A stretch of 64,000 nt of DNA from Symbiodinium natans (lineage: Eukaryota > Sar > Dinophyceae > Suessiales > Symbiodiniaceae). Of the stretch, positions 10,581 to 20,922 are shown in pieces (position 1 is the first letter of the stretch; each line of letters starts with the position of its first letter). The stretch lies in contig CAJNDS010002368.1 of NCBI GenBank assembly GCA_905221605.1, positions 884,511 to 948,510 on the forward strand. Reading direction: 5' to 3'. The position numbers and the translations under genes were made by a program. The notes beneath the pieces were generated by a model. It had not been told where the DNA came from. It did no database searches and was given only the letters and a program-made list of their open reading frames with translations.

Positions 10581-10859
10581 TTCGGGTCTGGGGGTTAAGG
10601 GTTCAGGGTTCAGGGTTTAGGGTTTAGGGTTTAGGGTTTGGGGGGTTGGGTTTGGGGTTTCGGGGTACGGGTCTGCAGTTGGTTTTATGGTATTTCTAAA
10701 GGATCGGTTTTAGGGTTTTTGGTGGGGCTTCTAGAGGTTTAGGGGCTTACGCGTTTGGGGATTTGGGGCTGGCTATATTGATTTGGTGGTCTCTGTAAGT
10801 AGGGTTTCTGTTTTCAGGGGTTCTTATTAGGGTGCCTAGGGGCTACAATATGGTATACG

Positions 10860-11030
10860 GGTAACAAAAGAAGAGGCCACCTGGGGGTTTAGGGGGTTTA
10901 GGGGGTTTAGGGGGTTTAGGGGGTTTAGGGGGTTAGGGGGTTTAGGGGGTTTAGGAGGTTTAGGGTGTTTAGGGGGGTTGGGGGGGTTAGAGGGTTTAGG
11001 GGGTTTAGGGGCTTTGGGGGTTTTGAGGGT
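10860..11030. repeat. Variant array GGGGGTTTA
   Basis: Tandem 9-mers GGGGGTTTA with a few substitutions. Confidence 0.8.
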
Positions 11031-11139
11031 TTGGGGGCTTAGGGGTATGAGCTTGTGCCTATAAAGGCTTAAGGGGCTTTAAGGGCGTTAAGAGCTTCAA
11101 GGGTTTCAAGGGCTTTAAGGGCTTAAGGTCTTTTCTTGA

Positions 11140-11253
11140 GGGCATGGACCAGTTCTAAGGGCTATAGTACCCCTTACAAAGTTCCAACCAGAACATTAAT
11201 CATGGTTATCTCACTTGTATTCCCACTTAGAACTACCTACGAACCTTCAAGTA
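11140..11253. mobile_element. MITE-like element family M1, one clear end
   Basis: The right end AACTACCTACGAACCTTCAAGTA matches family M1. The left end is diverged. A CCCTAAA array (11258-11383) begins directly after it. Confidence 0.5.
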
Positions 11254-11257
11254 CCAC

Positions 11258-11383
11258 CTAAACCCTAAACCCTGAACCCTGAACCCTGAACCCTAAACCC
11301 TAAACCCTAAACCCTAAACCCTAAACCCTAAACCCTAAACCCTAAACCCTAAACCCTAAACCCTAAACCCTAAACCCTAAACC
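11258..11383. repeat. CCCTAAA array
   Basis: About 17 heptamers, the first few CCCTGAA. Confidence 0.9.
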
Positions 11384-11384
11384 C

Positions 11385-11490
11385 CGAAGGCTTCAAAGAG
11401 AAGCCAGCCTTGAATCGAACCAGCGAGTTTTGAAAGGCCACTGGGGCCCGCGCCCATGATGGGAGTAGCTTTCGCAGTGCAAATGCCTGT
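11385..11490 (-). CDS. Exon-like island, unassigned
   Basis: The minus strand is open over the whole island and encodes ALRKLLPSWARAPVAFQNSL and onward. Flanked by CCCTAAA (left) and TTTAGGG (right). Confidence 0.45.
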
Positions 11491-11774
11491 GCTTGGGGTT
11501 TAGGGTCTAGGGTTATGGGTGAAGGGGCTATGGGTTTGGGGTTTGGGGTTTGGGGTTTAGGGTTTCGGGTTTGGGGTTTGCGGTTTAGTGTTTAGGATTT
11601 AGGATTTAGGGTTGATTGCAGAGCCAACAAGGAGGGAAAGCTGAGGGTTGAGGCGTTAGGGGCTTTAGGGGTTTAGAAGTTTACGGATTTGCTGGCTTCA
11701 GGGGGGTTAGGTGGGTACCCTTGAGCCCTTCATCCCGTAACCCGTAACCCTCAAACCCTGAAAACACCCAAACC

Positions 11775-11852
11775 CCCGAGCTTGGGTGCGTGCCGGCTCT
11801 CTTGGACCATCTTTTGATGCTCCATGATGGTGTGCCTTCGCCACTCCTGGGG
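11775..11852 (-). CDS. Exon-like island, unassigned
   Basis: The minus strand encodes QEWRRHTIMEHQKMVQESRH with AG|G at its 5' side (CCCCCCAG|GAG). Strong coding character, family unknown. Confidence 0.45.
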
Positions 11853-11859
11853 GGAGGTT

Positions 11860-12120
11860 GGGGTTTAGGGTCTAGGGTCTAGGGTCCAGGGTCTAGGGTC
11901 TAGGTCTACATTCTAGGGTCTAGAGGGTAGAGGGTCTAGGGTCTAGGGTCTAGGGTCTAGGTTTAGGGTTTAGGGTTTTGGGTTTAGGGTTTAGGGTTCA
12001 GGGTTCAGGGTTTTGGGTTTTGGGTTTTGGGTTTAGGGTTCAGGGTTCCGGGTTTTGGGTCTTGGGTTTTGGGTTTTGGGTTTTGGGTTTTGGGTTTTGG
12101 GTTTAGGTATCTGAGGCATT
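11860..12120. repeat. Variant arrays AGGGTCT, TTTAGGG and TTTTGGG
   Basis: Three successive, internally uniform variant arrays. Confidence 0.8.
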
Positions 12121-12228
12121 TGTAACAAGGCAACTATACCCCTGACCCTCCTAAACCACCAGACGCTAAGCCCTATACTTGAAGGTTCGCCCTTAGAAGT
12201 AGTATCCCCTAAACCCTCCTAAACCCCA

Positions 12229-12310
12229 AACCCTAAACCCTCTAACCCTCTAACCCTCTAACCCTCTAACCCTCTAACCCTCTAACCCTCTAACCCTCTA
12301 ACCCTCTAAC
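12229..12310. repeat. Variant array CCCTCTAA (8-mer)
   Basis: About ten uniform octamers. Confidence 0.85.
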
Positions 12311-12394
12311 CATCTAGCCATAACCCCAAAGCCCAAATCTACCTACAGGTTAGTAGCATCGATCCTCCCCGTAGGCAGATCCCAAGTATCCCAA

Positions 12395-12462
12395 GAGCCT
12401 TCAAACAAAGCCCCCGGCAGGGTCTATGGTCGAAGACCTCAGGGTGTGTCGAGTGCAGGGCA
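12395..12462 (-). CDS. Exon-like island, unassigned
   Basis: Minus-strand frame STHPEVFDHRPCRGLCLKA, flanked by repeats. Not identified. Confidence 0.3.
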
Positions 12463-12558
12463 TAGTGTTTTAGGGTTTAGAGTTTAAGGTTTCGGGGTTT
12501 CGGGGTTTTAGGGTTTTGGGTCTTGGGGCTTCGGGCCTCATGCGCGCGTAAACACCTG

Positions 12559-12738
12559 TCAAAGGCCGACTTCCGCGTCATCTGTTTCACTTGTGAGGAG
12601 GCAGACACTGTTGCTGGGAGGCAGCTCAGGATTGTCCGGCCCATGCACCGCACAGTATACAATGGAGACTGTCACGTACTCATGCAGCGCAGTCGAAAAT
12701 TTGCCGTCTTGTCCTTGATAGCCACCTGTCGTCGCCAT
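12559..12738 (-). CDS. Small ORF (59 aa) in a longer coding-like island
   Basis: A minus-strand ATG at 12738 opens 59 codons to a TGA at 12559. The peptide starts MATTGGYQGQDGKFSTALHE and continues YVTVSIVYCAVHG. Third codon positions favour G/C and the frame has better coding character than either plus-strand frame. CAG|GTGTTT just before the stop could be a donor. A related phrase, VLQEQDGKFSSIYHA, occurs on the minus strand at about 33810, so both may come from one unknown family. Confidence 0.5.
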   Translation of the reverse strand: MATTGGYQGQDGKFSTALHEYVTVSIVYCAVHGPDNPELPPSNSVCLLTSETDDAEVGL

Positions 12739-13029
12739 CCAGTAATTGCAAAAGCTTGCTTGCGTAGGCTTTTTGCACTGCCAAATGTACCCTGAGCAAA
12801 ACCTCCTGCCGTATGAACCCTAAACCCTAAAACCTAAAACCTTCGCCCGGAGGCCCTTAACTAGTTCAAGGGCACATCCCCCAAAACCGATCGTTGTTAA
12901 TTGCCGTATCCCCCTGAGAACGATCCGAATTGTGTAGGATTCAAGCTGTGGGGGGGGGGGGGGGGGTACCTTTTTGGGGTCCTTATTCTCAGGGAATTCT
13001 ACTGTTTGGGGGTTTATCTTAGAGGTCCC

Positions 13030-13100
13030 CTATGCGTGTTCGACCACCCCCCCGTGTCCTCCAGCATCTCGGGCTTGACCTCACTTGTTGGGGGAAGGGG
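13030..13100 (-). CDS. Exon-like island, unassigned
   Basis: Minus-strand frame SEVKPEMLEDTGGWSNTHRG between G-runs. Family unknown. Confidence 0.35.
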
Positions 13101-13822
13101 GGGGGGCAGGTTGGGCGTGGGGTTCTCAAGGTTCGGGGTTGCAGGGGTTTAGGGTTTAGGGTTTGCCTTGGGCTTTCTGAGTTATAGGGTTCAAAGGAGT
13201 TTAGGGACGGCCTTGAGGGTTAAAGCTGATGTGCTACGCGTTGGCCCTAGTTCCCTGATCTTGCTAGAGCTTAGGCTTTGCAGCTGAGTTTTGAGGGTTC
13301 CAAAACCTGGGGCTTTTAGTAGCGAGTACCCCAGAAACGCCTCTCAAGGCCGCCAAGTCACTAAGGCGTTTCAACCCTAAACCCTAAACCGACCCTGGAC
13401 TCCTCGAAATAGGGGAACCCTCGATGCACCCCCCCCCCCCCCAAATACGATCATCTTTATAGGAACCCTAAACCCTATAGACCTCCCTGAACCTTGATGG
13501 AGCCAACTGCAGCTTGGGGGTTTAGGAGTTTACGGGAGTCGAGGCTCCCCCCTAGTTCCCCTGTTCTCCTAAACCCTAAACCCTAAACCCTCTACCCTAC
13601 ACCCTAAGCCCCCGAAGCCCCTTCACCCCTTTTCACCTTAAGCCCCAAACCCCGAAGACGGGAGTCAGCGCCCAAACCCTAAACCCTACACCCTAAACCC
13701 TTAAAGCGCGGCTTCGCGGCCTCGCCGCAAGACTCTGAAACCCCAAAATGCCCGAACAAGCCCCTGAAGAACCCAAAGAACCCCCCCGGACACCCCCTAA
13801 ACCCCTAAACCCAGGGGGCCCT

Positions 13823-13824
<2 letters not shown>

Positions 13825-13857
<33 letters not shown>

Positions 13858-14015
13858 GTGCGTGTTATATATATAGATGCATATATACATATATACATAT
13901 ATATATATATATATTAATCAGAAAGAAAACAAATATGTATGTATGTCTGAATGTATGTGTACATATATGTATATATATATATATATAGATAGATAGATAG
14001 ATATATATATATATA
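13825..14015. repeat. (TA)n and GTAT/GATA microsatellites
   Basis: About 190 bp of TA dinucleotides with ACATATAT, GTATGTAT and GATA runs. Confidence 0.9.
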
Positions 14016-14024
14016 TATATAATG

Positions 14025-14115
14025 AAAGAAGAAAGGGGCCCCGAGCCAGCTCCTCCAGTTCTTCAGGCTCCTCCACGGCCTCCTGGCGGTCCTCCGGGAG
14101 TTTTAAGGCGCGGAG
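14025..14115 (-). CDS. Exon-like island, acidic peptide
   Basis: The minus strand encodes LPEDRQEAVEEPEELEELAR. It is separated by G-runs (14128-14175) from a second island at 14176-14270. The two could be exons of one gene with the homopolymer in between. Confidence 0.4.
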
Positions 14116-14175
14116 GGGTGGAGGAGAAAGGGGGGGGGAGGGGGGGGGGGGCACAGGGGGGGGGGGGGGGGGGGG

Positions 14176-14270
14176 CCCCGGACCGGCAGGTGGGGGGCCA
14201 CGCTCGGTGCAGCTGAAGCTGCACCTCCAAGCTGACGAGCCTTGGCACGTGCTGCCCCCTTTCAGTCTTA
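14176..14270 (-). CDS. Exon-like island, unassigned
   Basis: The minus strand encodes QHVPRLVSLEVQLQLHRAW. It precedes the acidic island at 14025-14115 in transcription order. At 14300-14345 another short frame reads RCSQKAKQDGKCKPAEG. Confidence 0.35.
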
Positions 14271-14712
14271 CCCAGTCTGTAACAACCCTAAACCGTAAAC
14301 CCTTCAGCAGGCTTGCACTTGCCATCTTGTTTTGCCTTTTGGGAGCACCTTAGGCCGCGCGGTTTAGGGGTTTTAGGACCTGAGGGTTCAGGGAGTGTAG
14401 GGTTGAGGGTTCTGCAAACAGTGTATATGTGTATGTATACACACAGATGCATATACATATGGAGTCGATTATCTCTGTGTGTATATATCGCATCTACTTC
14501 TTTGCTTTTAAACATGTGCCCAGGTATACATATAGGATACCACCCGAAAGAAGTCAGAGGCAGCATCAGAACCCTGAGGCGCAAGGACTCTTGCGTTGGT
14601 CCCTGTGTTCAGCTTAGGACTCACGTGCCCAAAAGCCCAAAACACGCCAAACTCCCTAAATCTAACCTCCCTGAGCCCTAAACCCTGAAACAGCACCTTG
14701 CTCTTCCGGCAT

Positions 14713-15037
14713 TCACAAGCCCATGGCTTGCCCTCCAAGGGATCCGGAACTCTGCGCAGTCCAGTGGTACTTGTCCATAGCCCTGCAGAAAGCCCGGTGA
14801 GTCTGGGCTGAGCAAGCCACGGAAAGCATCATGGCCGTTGATTCCGGATGGTTCGGCCGGGCACAGACCGCCAGTTTCACGCTGATGCGCCCACTCGGAG
14901 AGAATTCTCTGTTGTGGGGCATGAGGCGAGTCACGGCCGCGCCTCTGACGGCCGCTTGCAGCCGATCGATGCCAAGCTTTCAGAACGTTCTTGTGGATGA
15001 CACCGCCTGTGCCGACGCTCCGGGCATCGAACCAGAC
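14713..15037 (-). pseudogene. Coding-like fragment with a one-base frameshift
   Basis: Two minus-strand frames join if one A is removed from the AAA at about 14982. Upstream: FDARSVGTGGVIHKNVLK. Downstream: LGIDRLQAAVRGAAVTRLMP, then ISVKLAVCARPNHPESTAMM, ending at a TGA at 14713. The downstream frame has about 70% G/C at third positions. No family recognised. The opposite-strand ORF at 14831-15055 looks like its antisense. Either a decayed gene or a homopolymer sequencing error. Confidence 0.5.
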
Positions 15038-15124
15038 CTAAACCCTAAACTCTGAACTCTGAACTCCCTAAACTTCCTAAACTCCCTGAACTGCCTACAC
15101 TCCCTGAACTCCCTAAACTCCTGA

Positions 15125-15190
15125 CTCCCGGAGTCCTCGACTACCTCGCGCTCACTGGCCTGGCTGCATTGAGGGCGCTTGAAGGGGTTT
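15125..15190 (-). CDS. Exon-like island, unassigned
   Basis: Minus frame FKRPQCSQASEREVVEDSGS. A plus frame (GVLDYLALTGLAALRALEG) is equally open, so the strand is uncertain. Confidence 0.3.
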
Positions 15191-15194
15191 ACCG

Positions 15195-16040
15195 GGTTGG
15201 GGGGTTTGGGGTTCAGGGCTTGGGCTTTAGGGTTTAGGGTTTAGGGTTTAGGGTTCAGGGTTCAGGGTTTAGGGTTTATGGGGTTGGGGGGTTTAGGGTT
15301 TCGGGTTTGGGGTTTAGGCGGGGGAGGGTTTTAGGGTTTGGGGTTGTAGGGTTTGTATAGGGTTTAGGGCTTAGGGTTACACAGGGTTTAGGGTTTTAAG
15401 GTTTGGGGGTTTGGGGTGGGCTCAGCGGTTTACAGGCGTAAGGTTTAGGGGGGGGGGTTAAGGGTTCTGGGGCTTAGGGGTTTGCAGCTTTAAGGCTTCA
15501 ACCCAAAGCCCAAAACCCTGAACCCCATGAGCCCTAAACCCTATACACCCTGAACCGCATAAGCCCTAAACTCCGAATTCCCAAGCCCAAAACCCTCTAA
15601 ACCCTAAACCCTAAACCCTCCCCTTAAAGCCCCCAAAAGCCCCCAAAAGCCCCCAAAAGCCCCCAAAAGCCCCCAAAAGCCCCCTAAGCTCTGCAAAAAA
15701 AACCAAAAAAAGCCTCAACATCTCTACAAGCCCTCTAAAGCTCGAATATCCCGAAAAGCCCTCAAGAGCCTAAAATCCCCATGAACCCTCTAAAGCACCA
15801 AGATCCCTAAAAGCCCTCAAGAACCTCAAAATCCCCACAAGCCCTCTAATAAAACCCTAAAACAACCCTTAAAAGCAAAAAAAATAGAACGGTAGCCCTA
15901 GAAACCGATCAAAGACCCAAAACCCTAAAAACCCTGAAAACCTCTAATGCCAAAAAAAGCAGAAAAACCCGTCGAAACCCAAAATAAAAACATTAAAAAC
16001 CCTAAAAACCCTCAATCCTTAAAAACCCTAAAACCCTTAA
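15195..16040. repeat. Telomere-like and CCCCAAAAG repeats
   Basis: TTTAGGG variants (15195-15490), CCCTAAA variants and a short AGCCCCCAAA array (15625-15690). The A-rich remainder to 16040 holds no convincing coding frame. Confidence 0.7.
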
Positions 16041-16135
16041 AGCTGCTTACGCCCGCAGCCCCGCCTCCACGATCGCCGTGCTGGCGCCATCTTGCGGCGG
16101 CACCTCAACGCGGTCGACAGACCTGAAGGGCTCTT
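16040..16135 (-). CDS. Exon-like island with GTAAGC donor
   Basis: The minus strand encodes EEPFRSVDR then VEVPPQDGASTAIVEAGLRA and meets GC|GTAAGC, a good splice donor. CCCTAAA left, TTTAGGG right. Unidentified. Confidence 0.5.
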
Positions 16136-16389
16136 CTTAGGGGGTTTGAGGGTTTAGGGTCTAGGGTTTAGGGTTTAGGGTTTAGGGTCTAGGGTTTAGG
16201 GTTTAGAGAGGTGTGGAGGGGTTTAGAAGTTTGTGGGGCGTTTAGGGGTGGAGCGGAGTGTCTTGGGGGTGGAGAGGTCGAAACAACAAGGTCAAGTTTC
16301 ACCAACTCTAGGAAAAATTCGACATACCCCAAACCCATAAGTACTGTTTGCTTAAGAACCCCAAAAAACATGTTCTTCCCTGTAAGGGC

Positions 16390-16590
16390 AATAAGGGGAT
16401 TACTTTTTTTGCTTTATTTATTTGTTTTCGTTTTTTGGGGGGAGTCTTAAGCAGACAGTATGGCCCCCTAATCTGTAAAAGGAGAATAGACGGAAGGATC
16501 TTACCTTAAGGGGTATGCCCGGGGTATGTTAGAACATCTCTCCTTATCAGTTTTTCATGTTGGATTCTCATGCTTCTGGAGCCGGCACTT
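16390..16590. other. Non-repetitive stretch, nothing recognised
   Basis: About 200 bp without telomere-like units and without a convincing frame. Just beyond, 16640-16700 has a plus-strand frame KKPDHRERFYVTQELSLLG between two TTTAGGG-oriented blocks, a possible plus-strand exon. Confidence 0.3.
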
Positions 16591-16809
16591 AGGGTTTAGG
16601 GTTTAGGGTTTAGGGTTTAGGGTTTAGGGTTTACACAAACAACAACCAAGAAACCCGACCATCGTGAGCGCTTCTACGTCACACAGGAACTCTCTTTATT
16701 GGGGTTTGGGGTACAGAACATACCCCCCTCGACCCCCCCATGCCCTAGCCTTAAAACCCTAAACCCTAAACCCTAAACCCTAAACCCTGTTAGCCCCCTA
16801 AAACAAAGC

Positions 16810-16900
16810 GACCAAACCCCAACGAAAGCCCAGGAGCCCGCACAAGGAGCCATCGATGGAGGACTGCACGGGCTCCCCGGAGCAAGCGCTCCTTGGCGAG
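16810..16900 (-). CDS. Exon-like island, unassigned
   Basis: Minus frame with AG|G (GCCAAG|GAG) then ERLLRGARAVLHRW and a GCTCC donor-like end. CCCTAAA left, TTTAGGG right. A plus frame is also open. Confidence 0.35.
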
Positions 16901-17334
16901 GGTTTAGGGTTTAGGGCTTAGGGTTAGGGTTTAGGGTTTAGGGTTTAGGGCTTAGGGTTTAGGGTTTAGGGTTTAGGGTTTAGGGTCTAGGGTCTAGGGT
17001 CTAGGGGGGCGGGGGGGGGCGTAGGGGGCGCGTCCACAATAGGAAAAAAGAGAGAGCTGTGTTTGGGGGCTAGGGTTTAGGGTTTAGAGTTTAGGGTTTA
17101 GGGTTTCGGGTTTCGGGTTTCGGGTTTCGGGTTTCGGGTTTGGGGTTTAGGGTTCAGGGTTTGGGGTTTAGGGTTACAAGTTACAAGGGTTTGGGGTTAG
17201 GGTTTAGGGGAGGGGGGGGGGGCGTCAGGGAGGAGGTTGTAGGGTTTAGGGACGAGGGTTTAGGGGTTAGGGGGTAAGGGGTTTCGCCTGGGTTCGTATT
17301 ACTTAGGGGGCTGTAGGAGAGCTGGTTGCACGCG

Positions 17335-17422
17335 TTCACGGTAGGCACGTCGGCCTCCGCGTGTCCCACTGCTGCGGATTCTGAAAAACCGATTGCCTGA
17401 CCAGCTCCACAAGAAGCGTTGC
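17335..17422 (-). CDS. Exon-like island, unassigned
   Basis: GGTCAG|G followed by QSVFQNPQQWDTR and AG|GCCGACG (GC donor) on the minus strand. A second minus frame is also open. Flanked right by a CCCTAAA array (17423-17533). Confidence 0.4.
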
Positions 17423-17533
17423 CCTAAACCCTAAACCCTAAACCCTAAAACCTAAACCCTAAACCCTAAACCCTAAACCCTAAACCCTAAACCCTAAACC
17501 CTAAACCCTAAACCCTAAACCCTAACCCAAAAC
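17423..17533. repeat. CCCTAAA array
   Basis: About 15 heptamers with one CCTAAAA variant. Confidence 0.9.
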
Positions 17534-17960
17534 CCTAAACCCTAAAGCGTGGAGGGTTGAGGGGCCTTAATAAGTAGAATATGGTTTTAGGGGGTTATGA
17601 TTGTATTATTATATTGGGACTCCAGGGGAATACTATTAGTGATTATTCCGACCCTAAACCATAACCCTAAACCCTAAGCCCTATATTGCAGTCTTAAGAG
17701 TTTCGGACTTCTCAAGGCAACACTGCACCATATGTAGAGTTATTGGGCTCCATGGATATGTGGTCAGTTCCCTTTGCGGGCCCTACTATTGAAAAACGAG
17801 GCCTCTTACCTGTGGGTTTTCGGCTACGTAAACCCCAAGCCCCAAATGGACCATGACTCAGGGAACTGACCGCGTGGCTCAGGATCTGGCAAGATCGAAC
17901 TCCACCACTCATCGATGCCCATGGCAATACCTGGAAGATTGCGGCCATCTTAGAGAGATT

Positions 17961-18077
17961 GCATGGTCCCTTAAAATGGGAACCCCCTATATACCCGATA
18001 CAGTCCAAGAGTTCCAGAACTTAGAATTTCATCAAGGAGGTAGGGGACCACATGAAGGGACCAGGTAACGACCCTTG
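17961..18077. mobile_element. MITE-like element family M4, copy 1
   Basis: Left GCATGGTCCCTTAAAATGGG and right TGAAGGGACCAGGTAACGAC form inverted ends (ATGGTCCCTT). The right half is closely similar to 21310-21369. An adjacent inverted pair GGTCAGTTCCC / GGGAACTGACC spans 17762-17870. Confidence 0.55.
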
Positions 18078-18209
18078 GAGGGAGCCCATAGCGCCTTCAG
18101 GGACGCGGTCTCTGGACGCCAAAGCCCAGGTTTCTTAGGATAAACCCTAATCCCTAAACCCTAAACCGTAAACCCTAGACCCTAAACCCTAAACCCAGGT
18201 TGGGAGGGT

Positions 18210-18265
18210 TTGGAAGAGAAGCTCATCGGGGCACGGGGCTCTTCTGTGAGAAGCCGTTCTTCAGG
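18210..18265 (-). CDS. Exon-like island, unassigned
   Basis: Minus frame EERLLTEEPRAPMSFSSKPS between CCCTAAA (left) and TTTAGG-type (right). Unidentified. Confidence 0.3.
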
Positions 18266-18274
18266 GCTCAGGGG

Positions 18275-18475
18275 GCTTGGGGGGTTTAGGCGGGTTTTAG
18301 GGGGTTTTAAAGGGTTTTAGGGGGTTTTAGGTGGTTTTAGGGGTTTTAGGGGGTTTTAGGGGGTTTTAGGGGGTTTTCGGGGGTTTTCGGGGGTTTTAGG
18401 GGGTTTTAGGGGGTTTTAGGGGGTGTTTGGGGGGTTTTAGGGGGGTTTTAGGGGGGTTTAGGGAATTTAAAGGGG
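18275..18475. repeat. Variant array GGGGGTTTTA
   Basis: Tandem 10-mers of GGGGGTTTTA with occasional TTTTCG. Confidence 0.85.
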
Positions 18476-18479
18476 GTTT

Positions 18480-19110
18480 AGGATTCTCAGAGAAGAAACC
18501 TAAATTTCTGAACCCCTTCAAAGCTCAATTAGGATTTAAGGTTTAGGGCTAGGGTTTAGGGTTTGGGGTTTAGGGTGAGGGTTTAGGGCTTCGGGTCTTT
18601 TAGGGCTTTAGGGGCTTAGGAGCTTCTGGGTTGATAGGGCCCAAAGGCCCTAACTCCCTGAACCCAAAAACACACACAAAACCGTAAATCCCCCAAATCC
18701 TAAACAACGAACCCCTACAGCCCAAAACCCTTAAGCCCCTTTTACCCTCAAAACCCCAACCTTAAAGCATTGAACCCTGAAACCCCTAACCTCAAGACCA
18801 GCATCCTCTCAAGCCCTAAAACTCTGAGCCCCCAAACCCCCAAAAGCGCCCTAAACCCTGAAAACCCTGAAAACCCTAAGCAAACCCCAAAATCCCTAAA
18901 AAACCCCACAAAAAAAAACCCTTAAACCCCCAAAAAGACCCTCAAGGCCCTTAAAACCCTCTCAATTCCCTTAAAACCCTAAACAAAAACCACAAAACAA
19001 AAAACTCAAAGAGCCCCTAAAACGAGGGGGCTCTTAAACCCTAAACCCTAAACCCCAAACCCTAAACCCCAAACCCCAAACCCTAAACCCTAAACCCCAA
19101 ACCCTAAACC
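18480..19110. repeat. CCCTAAA-like mosaic
   Basis: Degenerate CCCTAAA and CCCAAAA units. No coding frame or other structure seen. Confidence 0.7.
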
Positions 19111-19114
19111 CGGG

Positions 19115-19200
19115 GGGGCCTCAGGGGCCATCCGCAGGGTCCCGCCGCTCAGTCCCCGCGCTGCGAGCCGACGTTCCGCGCGCCCAAGGATGGTGGAAGT
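19115..19200 (-). CDS. Exon-like island, unassigned
   Basis: Minus frame STILGRAERRLAARGLSGGT between CCCTAAA (left) and TTTAGGG/TTTGGGG (right). A plus frame is open too. Confidence 0.3.
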
Positions 19201-19550
19201 TTAGGGTTTAGGGTTTAGGGTTTGGGGTTTAGGGTTTAGGGTTTAGGGTTTGGGGTTTAGGGTTTGGGGTTTGGGGTTTAGGGTTTAGGGTTTGGGGTTT
19301 AGGGTTTGGGGTTTGGGGTTTGGGGTTTGGGGTTTGGGGTTAGGGTTTGGGGTTTAGGGTTTGGGGTTTAGGGTTTGGGGTTTGGGGTTTAGGGTTTGGG
19401 GTTTAGGGTTTAGGGTTTAGGGTTTGGGGTTTAGGGTTTGGGGTTTAGGGTTTGGGGTTTGGGGTTTAGGGTTTGGGGTTTAGGGCTAAGGGCTGAGGGC
19501 TTAGGGTTAGGGCTTAGGGCTTAGGGCTTAGGGCTTAGGGCTTAGGGCTT
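19200..19550. repeat. Mixed TTTAGGG/TTTGGGG array ending in TTAGGGC
   Basis: About 45 heptamers in which TTTAGGG and TTTGGGG alternate irregularly, then seven TTAGGGC units. Confidence 0.9.
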
Positions 19551-20039
19551 AGGGGGTGTTATATGTTCCTTTGCAAGGGCTTTTATAAAAGTTGGAAAGT
19601 TGAGGGGATTATTAAAGGGGTTTATGGGGGCGTTAGGGTTTTTAAGGTGCGTATACGGGTTTTGTAGGTTCTATAGGGGTTTTGCAGGGCTTGTTTTGGT
19701 GTTTTTATGGGGTTCTTCTAGGACGTTATTCGGGTTTCGGGGTTTTATTGGGTTGTGGGGTTTAGGGTTTTAAGGTTTAGGGTTTCAGGGCTGAGGGTGC
19801 TAGAGCTTCGGGCAATTCGGGGCTTTCATCCCTAAACCATAGTGAACCCTCAGACCGTGAACCCCTAAACCCGGAACCCTAAACCCTAAACCCTCAACCC
19901 CCCAACCCCCAAGGCCTTATCCTAAGCCCTAAACCTTCAAATCCTGCACCCTAAGCCCCACGACCCCCCCCCCCTCCCCTTCCGCCGTTTCCCACGCTTC
20001 CCCCCAAAAAACAGCCCAAAGCAAAAACAAGAAGCTAGC

Positions 20040-20202
20040 CTTAAACCCTAAACCCTAAACCCTAAACCCTAAACCCCAAACCCTAAACCCTAAACCCTAA
20101 ACCCTAAACCCTAAACCCTAAACCCTAAACCCCAAACCCTAAACCCTAAACCCTAAACCCTAAACCCTAAGCCCTAAACCCTAAACCCTAAACCCTAAAC
20201 CC
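20040..20202. repeat. CCCTAAA array (left arm)
   Basis: About 23 heptamers. With the TTTAGGG array at 20306-20572 it forms a large inverted pair around the island at 20244-20284. Confidence 0.95.
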
Positions 20203-20243
20203 GAGCCCCCCCGAAACACAGCTCTCTCTCTTTTTCCAGCGGC

Positions 20244-20284
20244 CTCCAAACTTCCTGAAGTCCGGAAGAGGCTTTGGGGAGGGC
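20244..20284 (-). CDS. Exon-like island between inverted arrays
   Basis: Minus strand: ATCACAG|G acceptor, 41 nt encoding ALPKASSGLQEVW, then AG|GCCGCT, the same GCCGC donor seen after several fabD exons. The plus strand also offers a pyrimidine tract and CAG, so the strand is inferred from splice-motif match. Downstream of fabD, gene unidentified. Confidence 0.45.
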
Positions 20285-20305
20285 CTGTGATAATGGGGGG
20301 GGATT

Positions 20306-20572
20306 AGGGTTTAGGGTTTAGGGTTTAGGGTTTAGGGTTTAGGGTTTAGGGTTTAGGGTTTAGGGTTTAGGGTTTAGGGTTTAGGGTTTAGGGTTTAGGG
20401 TTTAGGGTTTAGGGTTTAGGGTTTAGGTGTTAGGGTTTAGGGTTTAGGGTTTAGGGTTTAGGGTTTAGGGTTTAGGGTTTAGGGTTTAGGGTTTAGGGTT
20501 TAGGGTTTAGGGTTTAGGGTTTAGGGTTTAGGGTTTAGGGTTTAGGGTTTAGGGTTTAGGGTTTAGGGTTTA
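20306..20572. repeat. TTTAGGG array (right arm)
   Basis: About 38 heptamers, one irregular unit near 20428. Confidence 0.95.
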
Positions 20573-20922
20573 GAGGCTTGGGGGGGGCTTCGGGTTCCAG
20601 GGCTCGAGGGCTGAAATATGGACTCGAAAGGGCTCTCTAGGGCTCTAATGGGTTCTAGGGCTCTAGGGCTCTAGGGTTCCAGGGCTCTAGCGTTCGAGGG
20701 TTCTAGGGTTTTAGGGTTTTAGGGCTTGAGGGCTGAAGGTTTAGGGCTTACCACGGATTCGGGTTTTAGGGGTCAGGGACCCAAGCGCTTCGGGCTTAGG
20801 ATTCTTAGAGGGGCCCAGAGCTCAAGGACCTGCTACGGCGCATCGGGTTTACGGGCTTGGAGGCTTCTGGGCTTCGGGGCTTAGGATCCGAACCCCAAAC
20901 CCACGGCCAGCGCTCAGCGTCT

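Noticed and set aside
14831-15055. Plus-strand ORF of 74 codons
   Set aside because: The opposite strand has better third-position G/C and a coherent frame after one homopolymer correction.
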